Shown: positions 25,809-35,481 of the stretch, piece after piece | How positions within the stretch are numbered: the stretch's first letter is position 1 | Layout: the number at the start of each line of letters is the position of its first letter | Assembly: GCF_010669145.1 (NCBI RefSeq) | Contig: NZ_CP048635.1 | Location: 1,199,001-1,263,000 of the forward strand | Origin: Rhizobium oryzihabitans | GTDB taxonomy: Bacteria > Pseudomonadota > Alphaproteobacteria > Rhizobiales > Rhizobiaceae | Reading direction: 5' to 3' | DNA: 64,000 bases | Translations under genes and position numbers: made by a program | Notes under the pieces: model-generated | What the model was told of the DNA's origin: nothing | The model's database searches: none | The model's input: only the letters and a program-made list of their open reading frames with translations

Positions 25809-26753
25809 TCAGTAACCGCGCGCCATATCGACCGTTTCCGGCAGGGTGCCCGTCTCGCGCCATGTCCGGACATTGCCGGCGACGATCCGTGCCGAGCTTT
25901 CCCGGCTGGTCGGCGCGGAAATATGCGGCAGCACGGTGACCTTCGGGTGCTGCCAGAATGGTGATGCTGCAGGCAGTGGTTCCTGTTCGAACACATCGAG
26001 GACCGCGTGCGAAAGCTTGCCGGAATCAAGCGCCGCGATCAGGTGGTCGGCGACGATGACGGCTCCGCGGGCGAAATTGATGATTGCGGCACCGTTTTTC
26101 ATTGCGGCGAGGCGGCTGGCGTTCACGAGACCGCGCGTCGCATCGGTGAGCGGCACCAGGCAGACGAGAATGTCGCTTTTCTCCAGCAATCCTTGCAGCC
26201 CGTCATCGCCCGTCAGCGTTTCCACCCCCTCGATTGCCTTGGACGAGCGGCTCCAGCCCGTAACATTGAAGCCCGCGTGAAGCAGGCGTTCCGCCGCAGC
26301 CACGCCGAGTGCACCGAGGCCGAGCAGACCGATGGTCATCTCGCCCGGATGGCGATAGTCGAGTTCTTGCCAGAGGGCTTTTTGCTGGTTGTCGCGATAG
26401 GCGGGCATGTCGCGCTGCAAATAATATGTCCATGCCAGCACGGCTTCCGCCATGACACGCGAAAGCTCCGGGTCCTTCAGCCGGACAATCGGCGGTGCCT
26501 TCTCTCCCAGTTCCAGCACGAGCCGTTCGACGCCGGCCCACAGGCTGTGGATCCATGTGAGGCCCGGAAGTGCTGCAATGTCTGCCGGATCAGGGTTGGC
26601 GACGATGGCGAATTCCACCATGCGCCGCTGTTCTTCGCTGAGTTCGGAAAAGGAAAGAATGTGCTCCTGCGGCATCGCAGCGCGCAGCGCCTCCTTCCAG
26701 ACGGTTTCCGTCTCCGCATTCATCCGCGAAACAAAGGCGATGGGTGATGACAT
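25809..26753 (-). CDS. 2-hydroxyacid dehydrogenase, glyoxylate/hydroxypyruvate reductase A type
   Basis: NAD(P)H-dependent reductase of 314 residues in the GhrA group, which reduces glyoxylate and hydroxypyruvate in the cytoplasm. The nucleotide motif is GLLGLGALGVAAAERL (about residues 140-155) and GWSRSSKAIEG after it. The catalytic set is Arg in INFARGAVI, Glu in DVFEQEPLP and His in VLPHISAPT. The WTYYLQRDMPAYRDNQQK segment near 125 is typical of GhrA. It is convergent with the hybrid kinase gene. A hairpin of the palindromic-repeat class lies between it and exoP upstream. Confidence 0.87.
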   Translation of the reverse strand: MSSPIAFVSRMNAETETVWKEALRAAMPQEHILSFSELSEEQRRMVEFAIVANPDPADIAALPGLTWIHSLWAGVERLVLELGEKAPPIVRLKDPELSRVMAEAVLAWTYYLQRDMPAYRDNQQKALWQELDYRHPGEMTIGLLGLGALGVAAAERLLHAGFNVTGWSRSSKAIEGVETLTGDDGLQGLLEKSDILVCLVPLTDATRGLVNASRLAAMKNGAAIINFARGAVIVADHLIAALDSGKLSHAVLDVFEQEPLPAASPFWQHPKVTVLPHISAPTSRESSARIVAGNVRTWRETGTLPETVDMARGY

Positions 26754-26914
26754 GAAATTCGGTCCTGCCTGCGATTGCTCTTTCCGTCATCAATGCGCAA
26801 TTTCGGGAGGCAATGCCATAGGTCGGACGGCGAAATTCACGCCGAAGAGATTTTTCGGCAAGACGATTTTCTGGCCATCGGCAGTCTAAAAATGCTGCAC
26901 CCGTTCTCAGCCCT

Positions 26915-26951
26915 CGTCGTCATCCTCGCCTCAAGGGCGAGGATGACGACG
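26915..26951. repeat. Palindromic intergenic repeat, perfect 16-bp stem
   Basis: CGTCGTCATCCTCGCC and its exact complement flank a five-base loop. It shares the GTCATCCTCG core with the other two palindromes in the window. It lies 49 bp past the exoP stop and so may also end or stabilise the exo transcript. Confidence 0.7.
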
Positions 26952-26999
26952 GAGAGGTTCTTGAGTTGTGTCCGCTGCCACCTTGCGGCGGATCAACGC

Positions 27000-29348
27000 T
27001 TAAGCGTTCTCCTTCACCGGAGGCTTGGCGTCGCCGTAATAGGCCGAGAAGCTCTCATGGTAGTGCTCCGAACCGCCCGGGCCGGCGTAACGCTGCAATT
27101 CCGTCATGTCGGTCTTGTTGAGCACGATGCCCAGCGTCTTGTTGGCGATCTGGGGTTCATTCGCCATCAGGTTCTGCACCATCTGGATCGGCGTCTTGCC
27201 CCATTCCGTGACGAAGACAAAACCGTCGACCTGCGGCGCAAAGGCTTTCGCATCGATGACGGGAACAACCGGTGCCAGGTCGACGATGATGTAGTCGCAG
27301 GCCTCACGCGCCGATTCGATGAATTTGCGCATGCCGGAGGAAGCCAGCAATTCACTTGAATGGGCGAACTGGTTGCTGGTCGAAACCGGCAAGATGCCCA
27401 TCTTCGTGCGGGTGTCGACCTTCACCGCCTGCGTCCACGGGATTTCGTCAAGGACGACCTCCACCAGACCGGCGGATTGCCGTGTCGTCAGCATGCGGCT
27501 GAGCCCGGGGTTGCGAATGTCGGCATCCACCACCAGCGTGCGTTTGCCGGTGGAGGCGATCAGCCCGGCCAGATTGAGTGCGACGACCGACTTGCCTTCG
27601 TTCGGCAGGCAGGAGATGACGCCGATGACCCGGCACTGGCGTTCCTGAATGACGACATCCGCCGTCAGCTTCACATTGCGAAGCGTCTCAGCAAAGCTGG
27701 AGCGCGGGCTGTCGACGGCAAGGCGCAGCATCTTCTGGAACGAGACCTGGCCGCTTTCGTCGAGGGTGGTGTTCTCGCTGCCGGGGGTGGCCGCGCTGGT
27801 GCCCGTTTTTGCCGGCTCTACGCCCCTTTCCCCGATAAAGGGCAGGTAGCCCAGAAAACGCATGCGCAGATTGTCGCGCACATCGTTGCCGGTGTGGAAG
27901 AAGCGATCCCGGAATTCGAGAAGCGCTGCAATGCCGCCACCCAGCATCAGGCCGAGGATGACCGAAAGCGCCATGGTCATGGTCTTTTTCGGGCTCGAAG
28001 GCGCCGTTGGCAGACCTGCTTCGGAAATGATGCGGGCCTTGGCGATCGGCAGCGACTGCTTCTGCGAGGCTTCCTCGAAACGGCCGAGATAGGACTGATA
28101 GAGCGTGCGCAACGCGGTTGCCCGCTGCTCCAGCTCGCGCAATTGCACCATGGTGACATTGGCCTGCGAGTTGTTGCCGGCAACACGGTCAATGCTGTCG
28201 CGCAGCGACTGCACGCGGGAATTGGAAACTTCATATTCGTTCTTCAGGCTGCCGGTCAGCTGCTGCAGTTCCTGATAAATCTGGCGCGCAACCTCTTTCT
28301 TTTCGCTGTCCAGCGCGACCGCTTGTGGATGATCGGCGCCGAATTGCTGCGCGACGCCCTGCAGACGGTCGGAGATTGTAATGTAGCGTTTGCGAAGATC
28401 CTGAATGACGGAATTGTCGGTGTCGCGTGCGGAAACGACCGCATTGTCGACGGCTGCATCCGGACCACGGTCGATTATGGATTTGTACTGGCCATAACGG
28501 GCCGAAGCGGTCGCGGCATCCGCCTGCGCGGCGATAAGCTGACCGTTGAGATCGGCAAGCTGGCTTTCCGACATCAGCTCGCCGCGCGAGGAAACGATGT
28601 TATTGTCCGACCTGAATTTCTGCACCGCCAGTTCGGCCGCCTGGGCACGCTGGTTGAGGTCGGTCATGCGTTCCTGCAGCCACACGGAGGCGCGCTCGCT
28701 GGCATCGAAATTGGCGTTCAGCTGTTCGGTCAGATAGGCCTGTGCATAGGTTTTTGCGATCTGTGCTGCAAGCTGCCGGTCCGTCGAGCGGGTGGAGATG
28801 GCGATGACCGAACTGCGGCCGACACGCTCCACCGTCAGCGATTGCTGCAGCACGGCGGCCGCCTTTTCGCGGCGTCCGGCGCGAATTGCGGCTTCGGAAG
28901 CGGGCGGGTCGCCCGGCAGGATGAGATCAACGATGCCGCGCACGGAGGATTTTACGAGTTCCACCGGCGACATCGGCGGATTGACGATGGTGTCATTCTC
29001 ATAAAGCCTGGCCTTGTCGACCACGGTCAGCGCCATTTCCTTTGACTTCAGGATTTCCACGGCGCTTGCAATGCGGTTGTCGACGATCTGGGCGGCGGGA
29101 ACCGGTGATTCCTCTTCCGCGTAGCGGGAAAGGCTTTCATCCAGAAGCACCTGCGTCATCGCGGTGTAAACGGGGGTCGCAAGCACCAGATAAAGGCCGG
29201 CCAGAACCACGGCGGCGATGACCGAGGCGGCAATGACATTGGCACGGCGAACCACGGCGGCCCACAGGCGGTCGAGGTCGATGAACGTGTCGGCATCCTT
29301 GCCGGGATCCGGAAAGCCGATATTGGATTTAAAGGTCTTGTGGTGCAT
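27000..29348 (-). CDS. exoP: ExoP, succinoglycan chain-length and export protein (Wzz/BY-kinase)
   Basis: Inner-membrane co-polymerase of 782 residues governing succinoglycan chain length and export. The Wzz domain (about 20-125) begins after a cytoplasmic lead, with membrane helix VIAASVIAAVVLAGLYLVLA near 40-58. A long periplasmic coiled coil (about 200-440) and a second helix (MTMALSVILGLMLGGGIAAL, about 462-480) follow. The cytoplasmic BY-kinase part has Walker A SCLPNEGKS (about 577-585) and Walker A' LVVDADIRNPG. Tyrosines cluster at the C-terminus (SEHYHESFSAYYGD). The ATG has AAGGTAGG ahead. It is the last gene of the exoHKLAMONP unit, beyond a terminator-like hairpin. Confidence 0.93.
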   Translation of the reverse strand: MHHKTFKSNIGFPDPGKDADTFIDLDRLWAAVVRRANVIAASVIAAVVLAGLYLVLATPVYTAMTQVLLDESLSRYAEEESPVPAAQIVDNRIASAVEILKSKEMALTVVDKARLYENDTIVNPPMSPVELVKSSVRGIVDLILPGDPPASEAAIRAGRREKAAAVLQQSLTVERVGRSSVIAISTRSTDRQLAAQIAKTYAQAYLTEQLNANFDASERASVWLQERMTDLNQRAQAAELAVQKFRSDNNIVSSRGELMSESQLADLNGQLIAAQADAATASARYGQYKSIIDRGPDAAVDNAVVSARDTDNSVIQDLRKRYITISDRLQGVAQQFGADHPQAVALDSEKKEVARQIYQELQQLTGSLKNEYEVSNSRVQSLRDSIDRVAGNNSQANVTMVQLRELEQRATALRTLYQSYLGRFEEASQKQSLPIAKARIISEAGLPTAPSSPKKTMTMALSVILGLMLGGGIAALLEFRDRFFHTGNDVRDNLRMRFLGYLPFIGERGVEPAKTGTSAATPGSENTTLDESGQVSFQKMLRLAVDSPRSSFAETLRNVKLTADVVIQERQCRVIGVISCLPNEGKSVVALNLAGLIASTGKRTLVVDADIRNPGLSRMLTTRQSAGLVEVVLDEIPWTQAVKVDTRTKMGILPVSTSNQFAHSSELLASSGMRKFIESAREACDYIIVDLAPVVPVIDAKAFAPQVDGFVFVTEWGKTPIQMVQNLMANEPQIANKTLGIVLNKTDMTELQRYAGPGGSEHYHESFSAYYGDAKPPVKENA

Positions 29349-29366
29349 GGACCTACCTTGTGAATT

Positions 29367-29409
29367 AAAAATGGTACGCGGGAAGCCGAGCCTTGGCTCG
29401 CCTTCCCGC
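29367..29409 (-). terminator. Terminator or attenuator between exoN and exoP
   Basis: On the minus strand a 15-bp stem with one mismatch (GCGGGAAGGCGAGCC / GGCTCGGCTTCCCGC) is followed after seven bases by TTTTT. It stands in the 107-bp gap between exoN and exoP, so it can lower exoP expression relative to the upstream exo genes. Confidence 0.75.
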
Positions 29410-29455
29410 CCCCGTTATCGATGCGCCGACCGCCTCCCCGGCGGCGCGATTAAAG

Positions 29456-30361
29456 TCAGGCCGCCTGGACGCGGCTTTCGTGGTTTGCGACCAGTTCCTT
29501 CACGGAAGCGAGAACCTGGGCCTCCATGTCGGCGCGCATGAGCGAGAAGGCGACATTGGCGGCGATGAAGCCCTGCTTGCTGCCGCAGTCGAATGTGCGC
29601 CCGGTGTATTTCTGCGCGTGAAAGGCCTGCTTCTCGGCGAGCCGTTTCATGCCGTCGGTCAGCTGGATTTCATTGCCCGCGCCGCGCTCCTGTTTGGCGA
29701 GAATATCGAAGATTTCCGGCTGCAGAATATAACGGCCGTTCAGGTAATAATTCGAAGGCGCCTTGGATGGTTCCGGCTTCTCGACCATTTCGGTGACCGC
29801 AAAGCCGTGATTGACCTTCTGCCCGACGCCGACGACGCCATAGGACGACACTTCTTCCGGCAGGCATTCTTCAACACCGAGAATATTGCCGCCGACCTCG
29901 TCGTAAAGTTCCATCAGCCCGGCAATGCAGCCGCGTGCGCCATAGGAAACCATATCCGGGAGAAGCAGTGCGAAAGGCTCCTTGCCCACCAGTTCGCGCG
30001 CGCACCAGACGGCGTGGCCGAGGCCGAGCGGCACCTGCTGGCGCGTGTAACTGACAGTGCCCGCGACTGGCAGCATCTTTTCAAGCTGCAATACCTGCAC
30101 CGTTTTGCCGGAACGGGTGAGCGTGTTGATAAGCTCGGGCGCGCTGTCGAAATAGTCTTCGATGGCGGTCTTGTTGCGGCTGGTTACGAAAATAATGTGC
30201 TCGATACCGGCCTGCATGGCCTCATCGACGGCGTATTGCACGACCGGCCGATCGACGATCGTCAACATTTCCTTCGGCATCGCCTTGGTGGCGGGCAAAA
30301 ACCGCGTGCCGTTGCCGGCTACGGGAATGACGGCTTTTCTGACAGTTTTGTTCAGGTCCAT
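29456..30361 (-). CDS. exoN: ExoN, UTP-glucose-1-phosphate uridylyltransferase
   Basis: Cytoplasmic enzyme of 301 residues that makes UDP-glucose from UTP and glucose-1-phosphate for succinoglycan. The nucleotide-binding start [24 protein letters not shown] (about 10-33; key GxGTRxLPxTK) is diagnostic of the GalU class. Further marks are [24 protein letters not shown] and [12 protein letters not shown] 30361 is preceded by AAGGAG at the right distance; upstream ATGs at 30379 and 30376 lack one. A second UDP-glucose enzyme may exist elsewhere. In this window Pgm supplies its substrate. Confidence 0.92.
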   Translation of the reverse strand: MDLNKTVRKAVIPVAGNGTRFLPATKAMPKEMLTIVDRPVVQYAVDEAMQAGIEHIIFVTSRNKTAIEDYFDSAPELINTLTRSGKTVQVLQLEKMLPVAGTVSYTRQQVPLGLGHAVWCARELVGKEPFALLLPDMVSYGARGCIAGLMELYDEVGGNILGVEECLPEEVSSYGVVGVGQKVNHGFAVTEMVEKPEPSKAPSNYYLNGRYILQPEIFDILAKQERGAGNEIQLTDGMKRLAEKQAFHAQKYTGRTFDCGSKQGFIAANVAFSLMRADMEAQVLASVKELVANHESRVQAA

Positions 30362-30443
30362 CGCGTTCTCCTTCATCAAGGTTTGATCTGTCCCCAGTCC
30401 GCTTGCAGATTTCTCCGCGCACAGATTTGTCCGCTCACAAATT

Positions 30444-31463
30444 TTACGAAATCTGCCTTTTCACCCCAGTATTTGCCGCGGGCGCAAACATCGCGTCCCG
30501 CAACCTCTTCAGCCGCACGGCAATGGGCATTCTCAAATGGCCCAGCACGGCGGGATCTCTGATCGTTGTCTTCAGCGCGCCGATAATCGAGCGGCGCTTG
30601 ATGTCTTCCACCAAGGTCAGGAAATTATGTGCGAGCCGCAGGCTGCGGCTTCTTGCCTGCTGTGCATCCATGGCAGCGGGCAGCAATGCGTAATGGCTCA
30701 AAAACTCCTGATCCGCCCGCATCATCCCTTCAACGTGATGAATTTCGAGCACGCGCGAGATCGAGCCTTCGCGGATGTTGTAGACGTAGCCCGGCTTCGG
30801 CTCGATGACGCAGAGACCGCCGGCGGCGAGCGCCGATGCAAGCAGGATATAGTCCTCGCCGATGCGGATATCCTCGCGGAAACGCAATCCTTCGTTATTA
30901 AGGAAATCGCGCCGGAACATCGGCTTCATGTAACCGAAGTTGAAGGTGGAGCGGAAAAGGATGTTGGAGGAAATGAAGTCCTCAAGGGTGAGGACCGGTC
31001 GTTCCTCCAGAAACTCTTCCGGAAACATCGTCTCCATCTGCCTGCCGTCCATATAGGCGACATCGAGATTGTCGACCGCGATGGTGGCATTGGCGGCTTC
31101 CGCCCGGCACATCATGCAGGCGGCGCGTTCGGAGCGGATGACGTCGTCTGAATCGAGCACGGCGATCCAGCGTCCGGCCGCGGTCTCGATGCCGGCATTG
31201 CGTGCGCCGCCCGGCCCGAGGTTCTGTTCGAGCGCAAGCAGCCGCACACGCGGATCGGTGGCGGCAATGGCCTCGACAAGCTGGATCGTTTCGTCAGAGG
31301 AGCGGTCGTCCACGACGATAACCTCCAGCGTCACGCCCTGCTGGTCGAGCGCGCTCTGAATGGCGGCTTCGATCGTATCGGCGGCATTATAGGCGGCGAT
31401 GACGAAGCTGATATCCGGTCCGAGACCGGAAATGTCGCCGGGTTGCGATGTGAGGTTTTCCAT
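30444..31463 (-). CDS. exoO: ExoO, succinoglycan glycosyltransferase (GT2)
   Basis: Family 2 glycosyltransferase of 339 residues. The N-terminal GT-A fold has [25 protein letters not shown] (nucleotide-binding Asp) and AVLDSDDVI, the DxD that holds the metal and UDP-glucose. The C-terminal part is amphipathic and may associate with the membrane. Its ATG overlaps the exoM stop by one base in TGATG order, so it is coupled to exoM. Named by position between exoM and exoN, as in Sinorhizobium meliloti, where ExoO adds the fifth sugar. By eye it cannot be told from other GT2 enzymes. Confidence 0.88.
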   Translation of the reverse strand: MENLTSQPGDISGLGPDISFVIAAYNAADTIEAAIQSALDQQGVTLEVIVVDDRSSDETIQLVEAIAATDPRVRLLALEQNLGPGGARNAGIETAAGRWIAVLDSDDVIRSERAACMMCRAEAANATIAVDNLDVAYMDGRQMETMFPEEFLEERPVLTLEDFISSNILFRSTFNFGYMKPMFRRDFLNNEGLRFREDIRIGEDYILLASALAAGGLCVIEPKPGYVYNIREGSISRVLEIHHVEGMMRADQEFLSHYALLPAAMDAQQARSRSLRLAHNFLTLVEDIKRRSIIGALKTTIRDPAVLGHLRMPIAVRLKRLRDAMFAPAANTGVKRQIS

Positions 31464-32407
31464 CAGGTCGCCTCCACCGCGCCGTACTGGCGGATTTCAC
31501 GCACCCCGAAGGCGCCGCTGGCCGAGCCCATGTGCAAAGCGCCACGCAGCGCATAACGGTTGCGGCGCACGGCGTTGAACCCGTTCAATGCGGCAAAGAC
31601 GGCGCAATAGAGCACTTTCGATCCCGCCTTCAGCACCTGCATCACGCGCCTTGCGCCTGGTTTCTTTTCAGCAAGCACACGGCCATGGGTCTGGCCGGAG
31701 CGGAAACGACGTTTGGCAAGCCACATGAAACGGGCGCGGCTTTCCGGCACCGGCTCGGAGAGCACGGCCTTTTCCGCAAAGACGATGCGACCGCCGGCAG
31801 CATGAAGATGCGAGAAGAAATGCGTGTCCTCACCGCCGCTCTGGCCAAGCGCCAGCGCAAAACGCCGGCCTTTCACCGATGGCGCATCCATCTTGAGAAG
31901 CGTGTTGCAGGTATAGCCGGTGATGATCTCGCCATTTACCCAGACGGGAACGGTCGAGTGAAAATCGCCGCGTTTCATCCAGCCCGGGGCGTTTTCACGG
32001 TAAACTGCCGTTACCGGGCCGAGAACGGTCTCCGCGCCGGTTTCGTCGGCCTTTTCCAGAAGGGCAGCCAGCCAATGCGGCGGCGCGGTCTCGTCATCAT
32101 CGATGAAGGCCAGATAGTCCGCCTGGCATTCCGACAGGCAGGCGTTGCGGGCAATCGAAATATTCGACTTCGGGCAATGCACGTAGGTGATCTCGAAGGG
32201 GGCGGTTTCGCGCAGGCGGTCCACACTGGCCCTGGCGCTCGGCTCCTCGTCATTATCCGCAACAATCAGGCGAACTTTCACGCCTTCCGGCACCTCCAGT
32301 TCGAAGAGTGACAGAAGTGTGGCGACGAGCGCCGGACGTCTGTAGGTGCAAATGCCGATATCGACGGTTTTGGAATATTGCGGGTTGGCGACGGTGTTGT
32401 CGGTCAT
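31463..32407 (-). CDS. exoM: ExoM, succinoglycan glycosyltransferase (GT2)
   Basis: GT2 enzyme of 314 residues. It has VDIGICTYRRPALVATL at the N-terminus, LIVADND and AFIDDDETAPPHWL, which contains the metal-binding acidic cluster. In S. meliloti ExoM adds the fourth sugar to the lipid-linked intermediate. ATG 32407 overlaps the exoA TGA by four bases (ATGA). The coding frame stays open well upstream inside exoA, but overlap and the family's usual length favour this start. A basic C-terminal half (RFMWLAKRRFRSGQTHGR) fits membrane association. Confidence 0.88.
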   Translation of the reverse strand: MTDNTVANPQYSKTVDIGICTYRRPALVATLLSLFELEVPEGVKVRLIVADNDEEPSARASVDRLRETAPFEITYVHCPKSNISIARNACLSECQADYLAFIDDDETAPPHWLAALLEKADETGAETVLGPVTAVYRENAPGWMKRGDFHSTVPVWVNGEIITGYTCNTLLKMDAPSVKGRRFALALGQSGGEDTHFFSHLHAAGGRIVFAEKAVLSEPVPESRARFMWLAKRRFRSGQTHGRVLAEKKPGARRVMQVLKAGSKVLYCAVFAALNGFNAVRRNRYALRGALHMGSASGAFGVREIRQYGAVEAT

Positions 32408-33402
32408 GAGACAGCCTTTCTTCCCCGGAATTTCAGGAGTTCCAGCCAGAAGCCGGTGGACCACGCCAGATGCATCACCATTGCGGAAAAGGCGGCGAGC
32501 GGGCCGTATGGGTTCTTCTGACCTATTGCCATCCACAAGCCATAACCCAGACATGCGGCGATCCAGAGGCCGAGCGGAATAAGTGCTGCCCAGTGTACAA
32601 GCGACAGCAGGGCAAGCACGAAGACCGGCAGAACGGCGAGAGGAATCATCTGGCGGATCTTCGGGATCGAGCGGTGTTTCAAAAGGTTCTTCGCGCGGCC
32701 GCGGCCATAAGCGAGATATTGCCTGAAGAGCGGCATGACGCTGGCGCGGGGATAATAGGTCATGCGGGTTTTGTCGGTCATCCAGATGCGGAAACCGGAT
32801 TTGCGCAGCCGGAAATCCAGTTCGGCATCCTCATTGTGGCTGAAGCTTTCATCGTAACCGCCGACCGCATCGAAGGCGGCAATCCGCATCAACGCATGGT
32901 GGCCATGGTCGATCCAGTGGCCTTTCGCGCCTTCGCGGTGTTTGGAGCCGCCATTGCCGAGCTTGGAATTCTGGGCGATTGCCGTCGCTTTCTGGAAGAG
33001 GCCGTGTCCGACCGTGTCCATGGCGACAACGACGGAATCCGCACCGGTCCGATCGGCATCCTCGATCAGCCGCTGGCAATAATCATCCGGATAATCGCCA
33101 TGGGCGTCGATACGGATGAGATAATCGAAATCCTCGCCGAAGGTGGCAACGGCAAGGTTGATGCCGGCGCTCTGGATGCGCTTGGGATTGGCGAGAAGCG
33201 TGACGCGCTCATCCGTTGCGGTGAAGGCGGAAACGATGTCGCGGGTGCCGTCCGTGCTGCCGCCATCGGCGACAACGATGCGGAAAAAACGCCCCTGCAT
33301 AGCAGCCGTGAATTTATTGAGCAGCCCCTCGATCGTCCTCGCCTCATTGAGGCAGGGAATGACGATCAGAGTTCTGATGCCGGAATGACCAAGACCTTCC
33401 AT
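32404..33402 (-). CDS. exoA: ExoA, succinoglycan beta-1,3-glucosyltransferase (GT2, membrane)
   Basis: Membrane-attached GT2 enzyme of 332 residues. The catalytic domain has LIVIPCLNEARTIEG, VVADGGSTDGT and YLIRIDAHGDYP. Two or three hydrophobic helices near the C-terminus (MIPLAVLPVFVLALLSLVHW, then WAALIPLGLWIAACLGYGLW in part) anchor it. In S. meliloti ExoA adds the second sugar by the only beta-1,3 linkage, after the ExoY primer step. The start at 33402 has a GGGGG element ahead, 17 bases after exoL. An earlier in-frame start would overlap exoL and is less likely. Confidence 0.89.
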   Translation of the reverse strand: MEGLGHSGIRTLIVIPCLNEARTIEGLLNKFTAAMQGRFFRIVVADGGSTDGTRDIVSAFTATDERVTLLANPKRIQSAGINLAVATFGEDFDYLIRIDAHGDYPDDYCQRLIEDADRTGADSVVVAMDTVGHGLFQKATAIAQNSKLGNGGSKHREGAKGHWIDHGHHALMRIAAFDAVGGYDESFSHNEDAELDFRLRKSGFRIWMTDKTRMTYYPRASVMPLFRQYLAYGRGRAKNLLKHRSIPKIRQMIPLAVLPVFVLALLSLVHWAALIPLGLWIAACLGYGLWMAIGQKNPYGPLAAFSAMVMHLAWSTGFWLELLKFRGRKAVS

Positions 33403-33419
33403 GATTTGCCCCCTACGCA

Positions 33420-34601
33420 CTACACGGGTGAAAACTGCGCTTGCCGGGCATGGCCGGAAGCGGATTTGGCGAGAGAGGACAATTGCTGGACCAGCTGACG
33501 GCAATCGTCGCGGTCGGTCAGCCATTGTTTTTTATCGAGCGCCGAGAGGGCGCCGAAGGCTTCCGCGTAGGTTTGCAGCGTCATGCTGTTGAAAAGAGCG
33601 GCCAGATCGTCAGCTCCCGCATTTTGCAGGGCAAAACCGATATCGCGCTTTTCGATGAAACGGGCAGTTTCCGTGCCTGCCAGTGCAATCGGCAGGGTGC
33701 CGTAAAGGCAGCCCTCGTAGAGCCGGTTGGGCAGGAGCCAGCTCGAATTCTGGCCTTCCTCGAAAAAGTCGATCGCCCAGGTGAACTGCACTTCATTGTA
33801 GATGGCGGCCAGATCCTCGGGGTTCTTGTAGGCACCGTGGAAATGCACATGCGGGGCCGCGGCCACGAAGCCATCGAAATCCGCAAATTCCGAATAGGCC
33901 GGGCGGCCGCGCAGGATGATTTCGACCTTGCCATCCATGCGCTTCGCAAAATCGGCGAGGATTTCGAGCGATTTGCGGCAGCGAAGCGCGCCGAACCAAC
34001 CGATTTTCCATGGTTCGTCGGGGGCGGGGGCGCGTGGTTGCGGCGTGGCGGCAACGGTGGCGTCGAGCGCCAGAACCTTGTTTTCCTGCAGCAGGACGGG
34101 GAGGTTGAGGCCGGAGACGGGCTTGAAATAATGCTCCACGAATGCTGGAGAGCTGGTGATCAGCAGCTTCGCGTCGCCTGCGAAATAACGCTGGGCGGCA
34201 TTCAGCATCTGCCCGGGCTTGCCCTTGTTGAGAAGCAGGCGGTGAATGTCGAGACATTCATAAACCAGCGCCGGCTGGCGGTCGTAAAGAGACATGGCCC
34301 GTTTCGCGAGAGCCAGCATCTCCAGGTTTCTGGCAAGAATGACATCCGGTGTGGGTATGCCGCGCAAGGTTTTGCCCAGCGAGAGGCTGGCTTTCGCTAC
34401 AGCCGCCATGCGCTGAAGAAACTGCCCATCGGCCGTTTCCCCGAGAACGACGGGTACGACGCCCTCGATCTCCGCCAGCCTGTTCTGTCCGCGCCGGAAA
34501 CCCGCCAGCGTCACCCGCGCCCCGCCCGCAAGCAAGGTCAGCACCCGCCGGCGAATGGCGGGGTCCGACAGGTCATGCGCGAGATAAAGAACATGGGTCA
34601 T
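33420..34601 (-). CDS. exoL: ExoL, succinoglycan glycosyltransferase
   Basis: Cytoplasmic glycosyltransferase of 393 residues, not of the GT2 fold. HVLYLAHDLSDPAIRRRV and the VTLAGFRRG strand suggest a GT-B type N-terminal domain, and the C-terminal half has KIGWFGALRCRKSLEI and NRLYEGCLYGTLPIALAG, which resembles the sugar-nucleotide part of GT4 enzymes. In S. meliloti ExoL adds the third sugar. ATG 34601 is my choice; a TTG at 34631 is possible and neither has a clear ribosome-binding site. It sits between exoK and exoA in the conserved order. Confidence 0.87.
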   Translation of the reverse strand: MTHVLYLAHDLSDPAIRRRVLTLLAGGARVTLAGFRRGQNRLAEIEGVVPVVLGETADGQFLQRMAAVAKASLSLGKTLRGIPTPDVILARNLEMLALAKRAMSLYDRQPALVYECLDIHRLLLNKGKPGQMLNAAQRYFAGDAKLLITSSPAFVEHYFKPVSGLNLPVLLQENKVLALDATVAATPQPRAPAPDEPWKIGWFGALRCRKSLEILADFAKRMDGKVEIILRGRPAYSEFADFDGFVAAAPHVHFHGAYKNPEDLAAIYNEVQFTWAIDFFEEGQNSSWLLPNRLYEGCLYGTLPIALAGTETARFIEKRDIGFALQNAGADDLAALFNSMTLQTYAEAFGALSALDKKQWLTDRDDCRQLVQQLSSLAKSASGHARQAQFSPV

Positions 34602-34685
34602 GCAGGGGTTCCGGTTGGGTTCATGCGTCAAAGACGCAGCAGCTTATGTTTTGGTTCAAAAAAGCGCGTCGGTTCAAAAATGCAG

Positions 34686-35477
34686 TCAGTTAAGGGCGCA
34701 GGCGATGGATTCGGGAAACTGGCATTTGTCGCCGAGCGCCGTGAAGGCAAACCGGTCGACGGTCATCTGTGTTGCGCCGGAATAGGAAAAGGCACCCATC
34801 CAGTCCTTCAGCGTGTCCGTTCCCCACAGGCTGAAGAATATCTTCTGGGCGTTCTGCGGGATTTTCGTCTCGTCCGTCACTTCGTGGACGAGCTGGCCGT
34901 TGACGTAATAGCGCAGGCGCTGCGGCTCCCACACGAAGGCATAGTCGTTGAAACCGGCATCGGCTCCGCCTTCCACCGGCACCAGCTTCTCATTGCCGCC
35001 CTTGGCGGAAACATACTGGTTGAGCTGTACCTTGCCGGTATTCTTGCCCAGCACTTCGAAGTCGATTTCATCGTGAGGCTTCTTGTCGGTCGGGCCGATA
35101 TAGGTGAAGAAGGCGGAGTTCAGCCCGGAACCGGTGGCGGCTTTCATCCGTGCTTCATAGGTGCCGTAGCGATAACGCCCCTTGGTCTGGATTTCACCGC
35201 AGGTGAAGTTGCGCTCGCCGGCCTTGCCTTCTTCAAAACCAAGGGTCAGTTGGCCGTTTTCGACCGTGGCCAGTTTCTTGGACCAGGTGCAGTTCTGATG
35301 TGCACCGTTGTTCCAGCCGTCTGACACGTACCAGAACGACCTGTCCATGGCATCGAAGTTCTCGATGAAGGAGGCGCCGTTGCCTTCCTGTGCCTGGCTC
35401 GGTGTCGTGAAGGGTGCCGCCAGCAGGGCGGCGGCAAGAAGAATGCGTGTCTGAACGCGGGTGACAAATGTTGTCAT
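34686..35477 (-). CDS. exoK: ExoK, secreted endo-beta-glycanase (GH16)
   Basis: Exported endo-1,3-1,4-beta-glycanase of 263 residues that cuts nascent succinoglycan into shorter chains. A signal peptide (about 1-30, ILLAAALLAAPFTTPSQA) precedes a jelly-roll domain. The catalytic loop HDEIDFEVLG near residues 130-140 has the ExDxE pattern of GH16, with both Glu residues present. WSKKLATVENGQLTLGFE and DYAFVWEPQRLRYYVNGQLV (parts) are further family strands. The start is four bases from the exoH stop, with AGAGGTGA ahead, so exoH and exoK are coupled. Confidence 0.92.
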   Translation of the reverse strand: MTTFVTRVQTRILLAAALLAAPFTTPSQAQEGNGASFIENFDAMDRSFWYVSDGWNNGAHQNCTWSKKLATVENGQLTLGFEEGKAGERNFTCGEIQTKGRYRYGTYEARMKAATGSGLNSAFFTYIGPTDKKPHDEIDFEVLGKNTGKVQLNQYVSAKGGNEKLVPVEGGADAGFNDYAFVWEPQRLRYYVNGQLVHEVTDETKIPQNAQKIFFSLWGTDTLKDWMGAFSYSGATQMTVDRFAFTALGDKCQFPESIACALN

Positions 35478-35481
35478 TGGT

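Noticed and set aside
26754..26999. A small gene between the GhrA-type gene and exoP
   Set aside because: Frames here run into flanking genes and the stretch contains a palindromic repeat; no ribosome-binding site with a coherent protein was seen.
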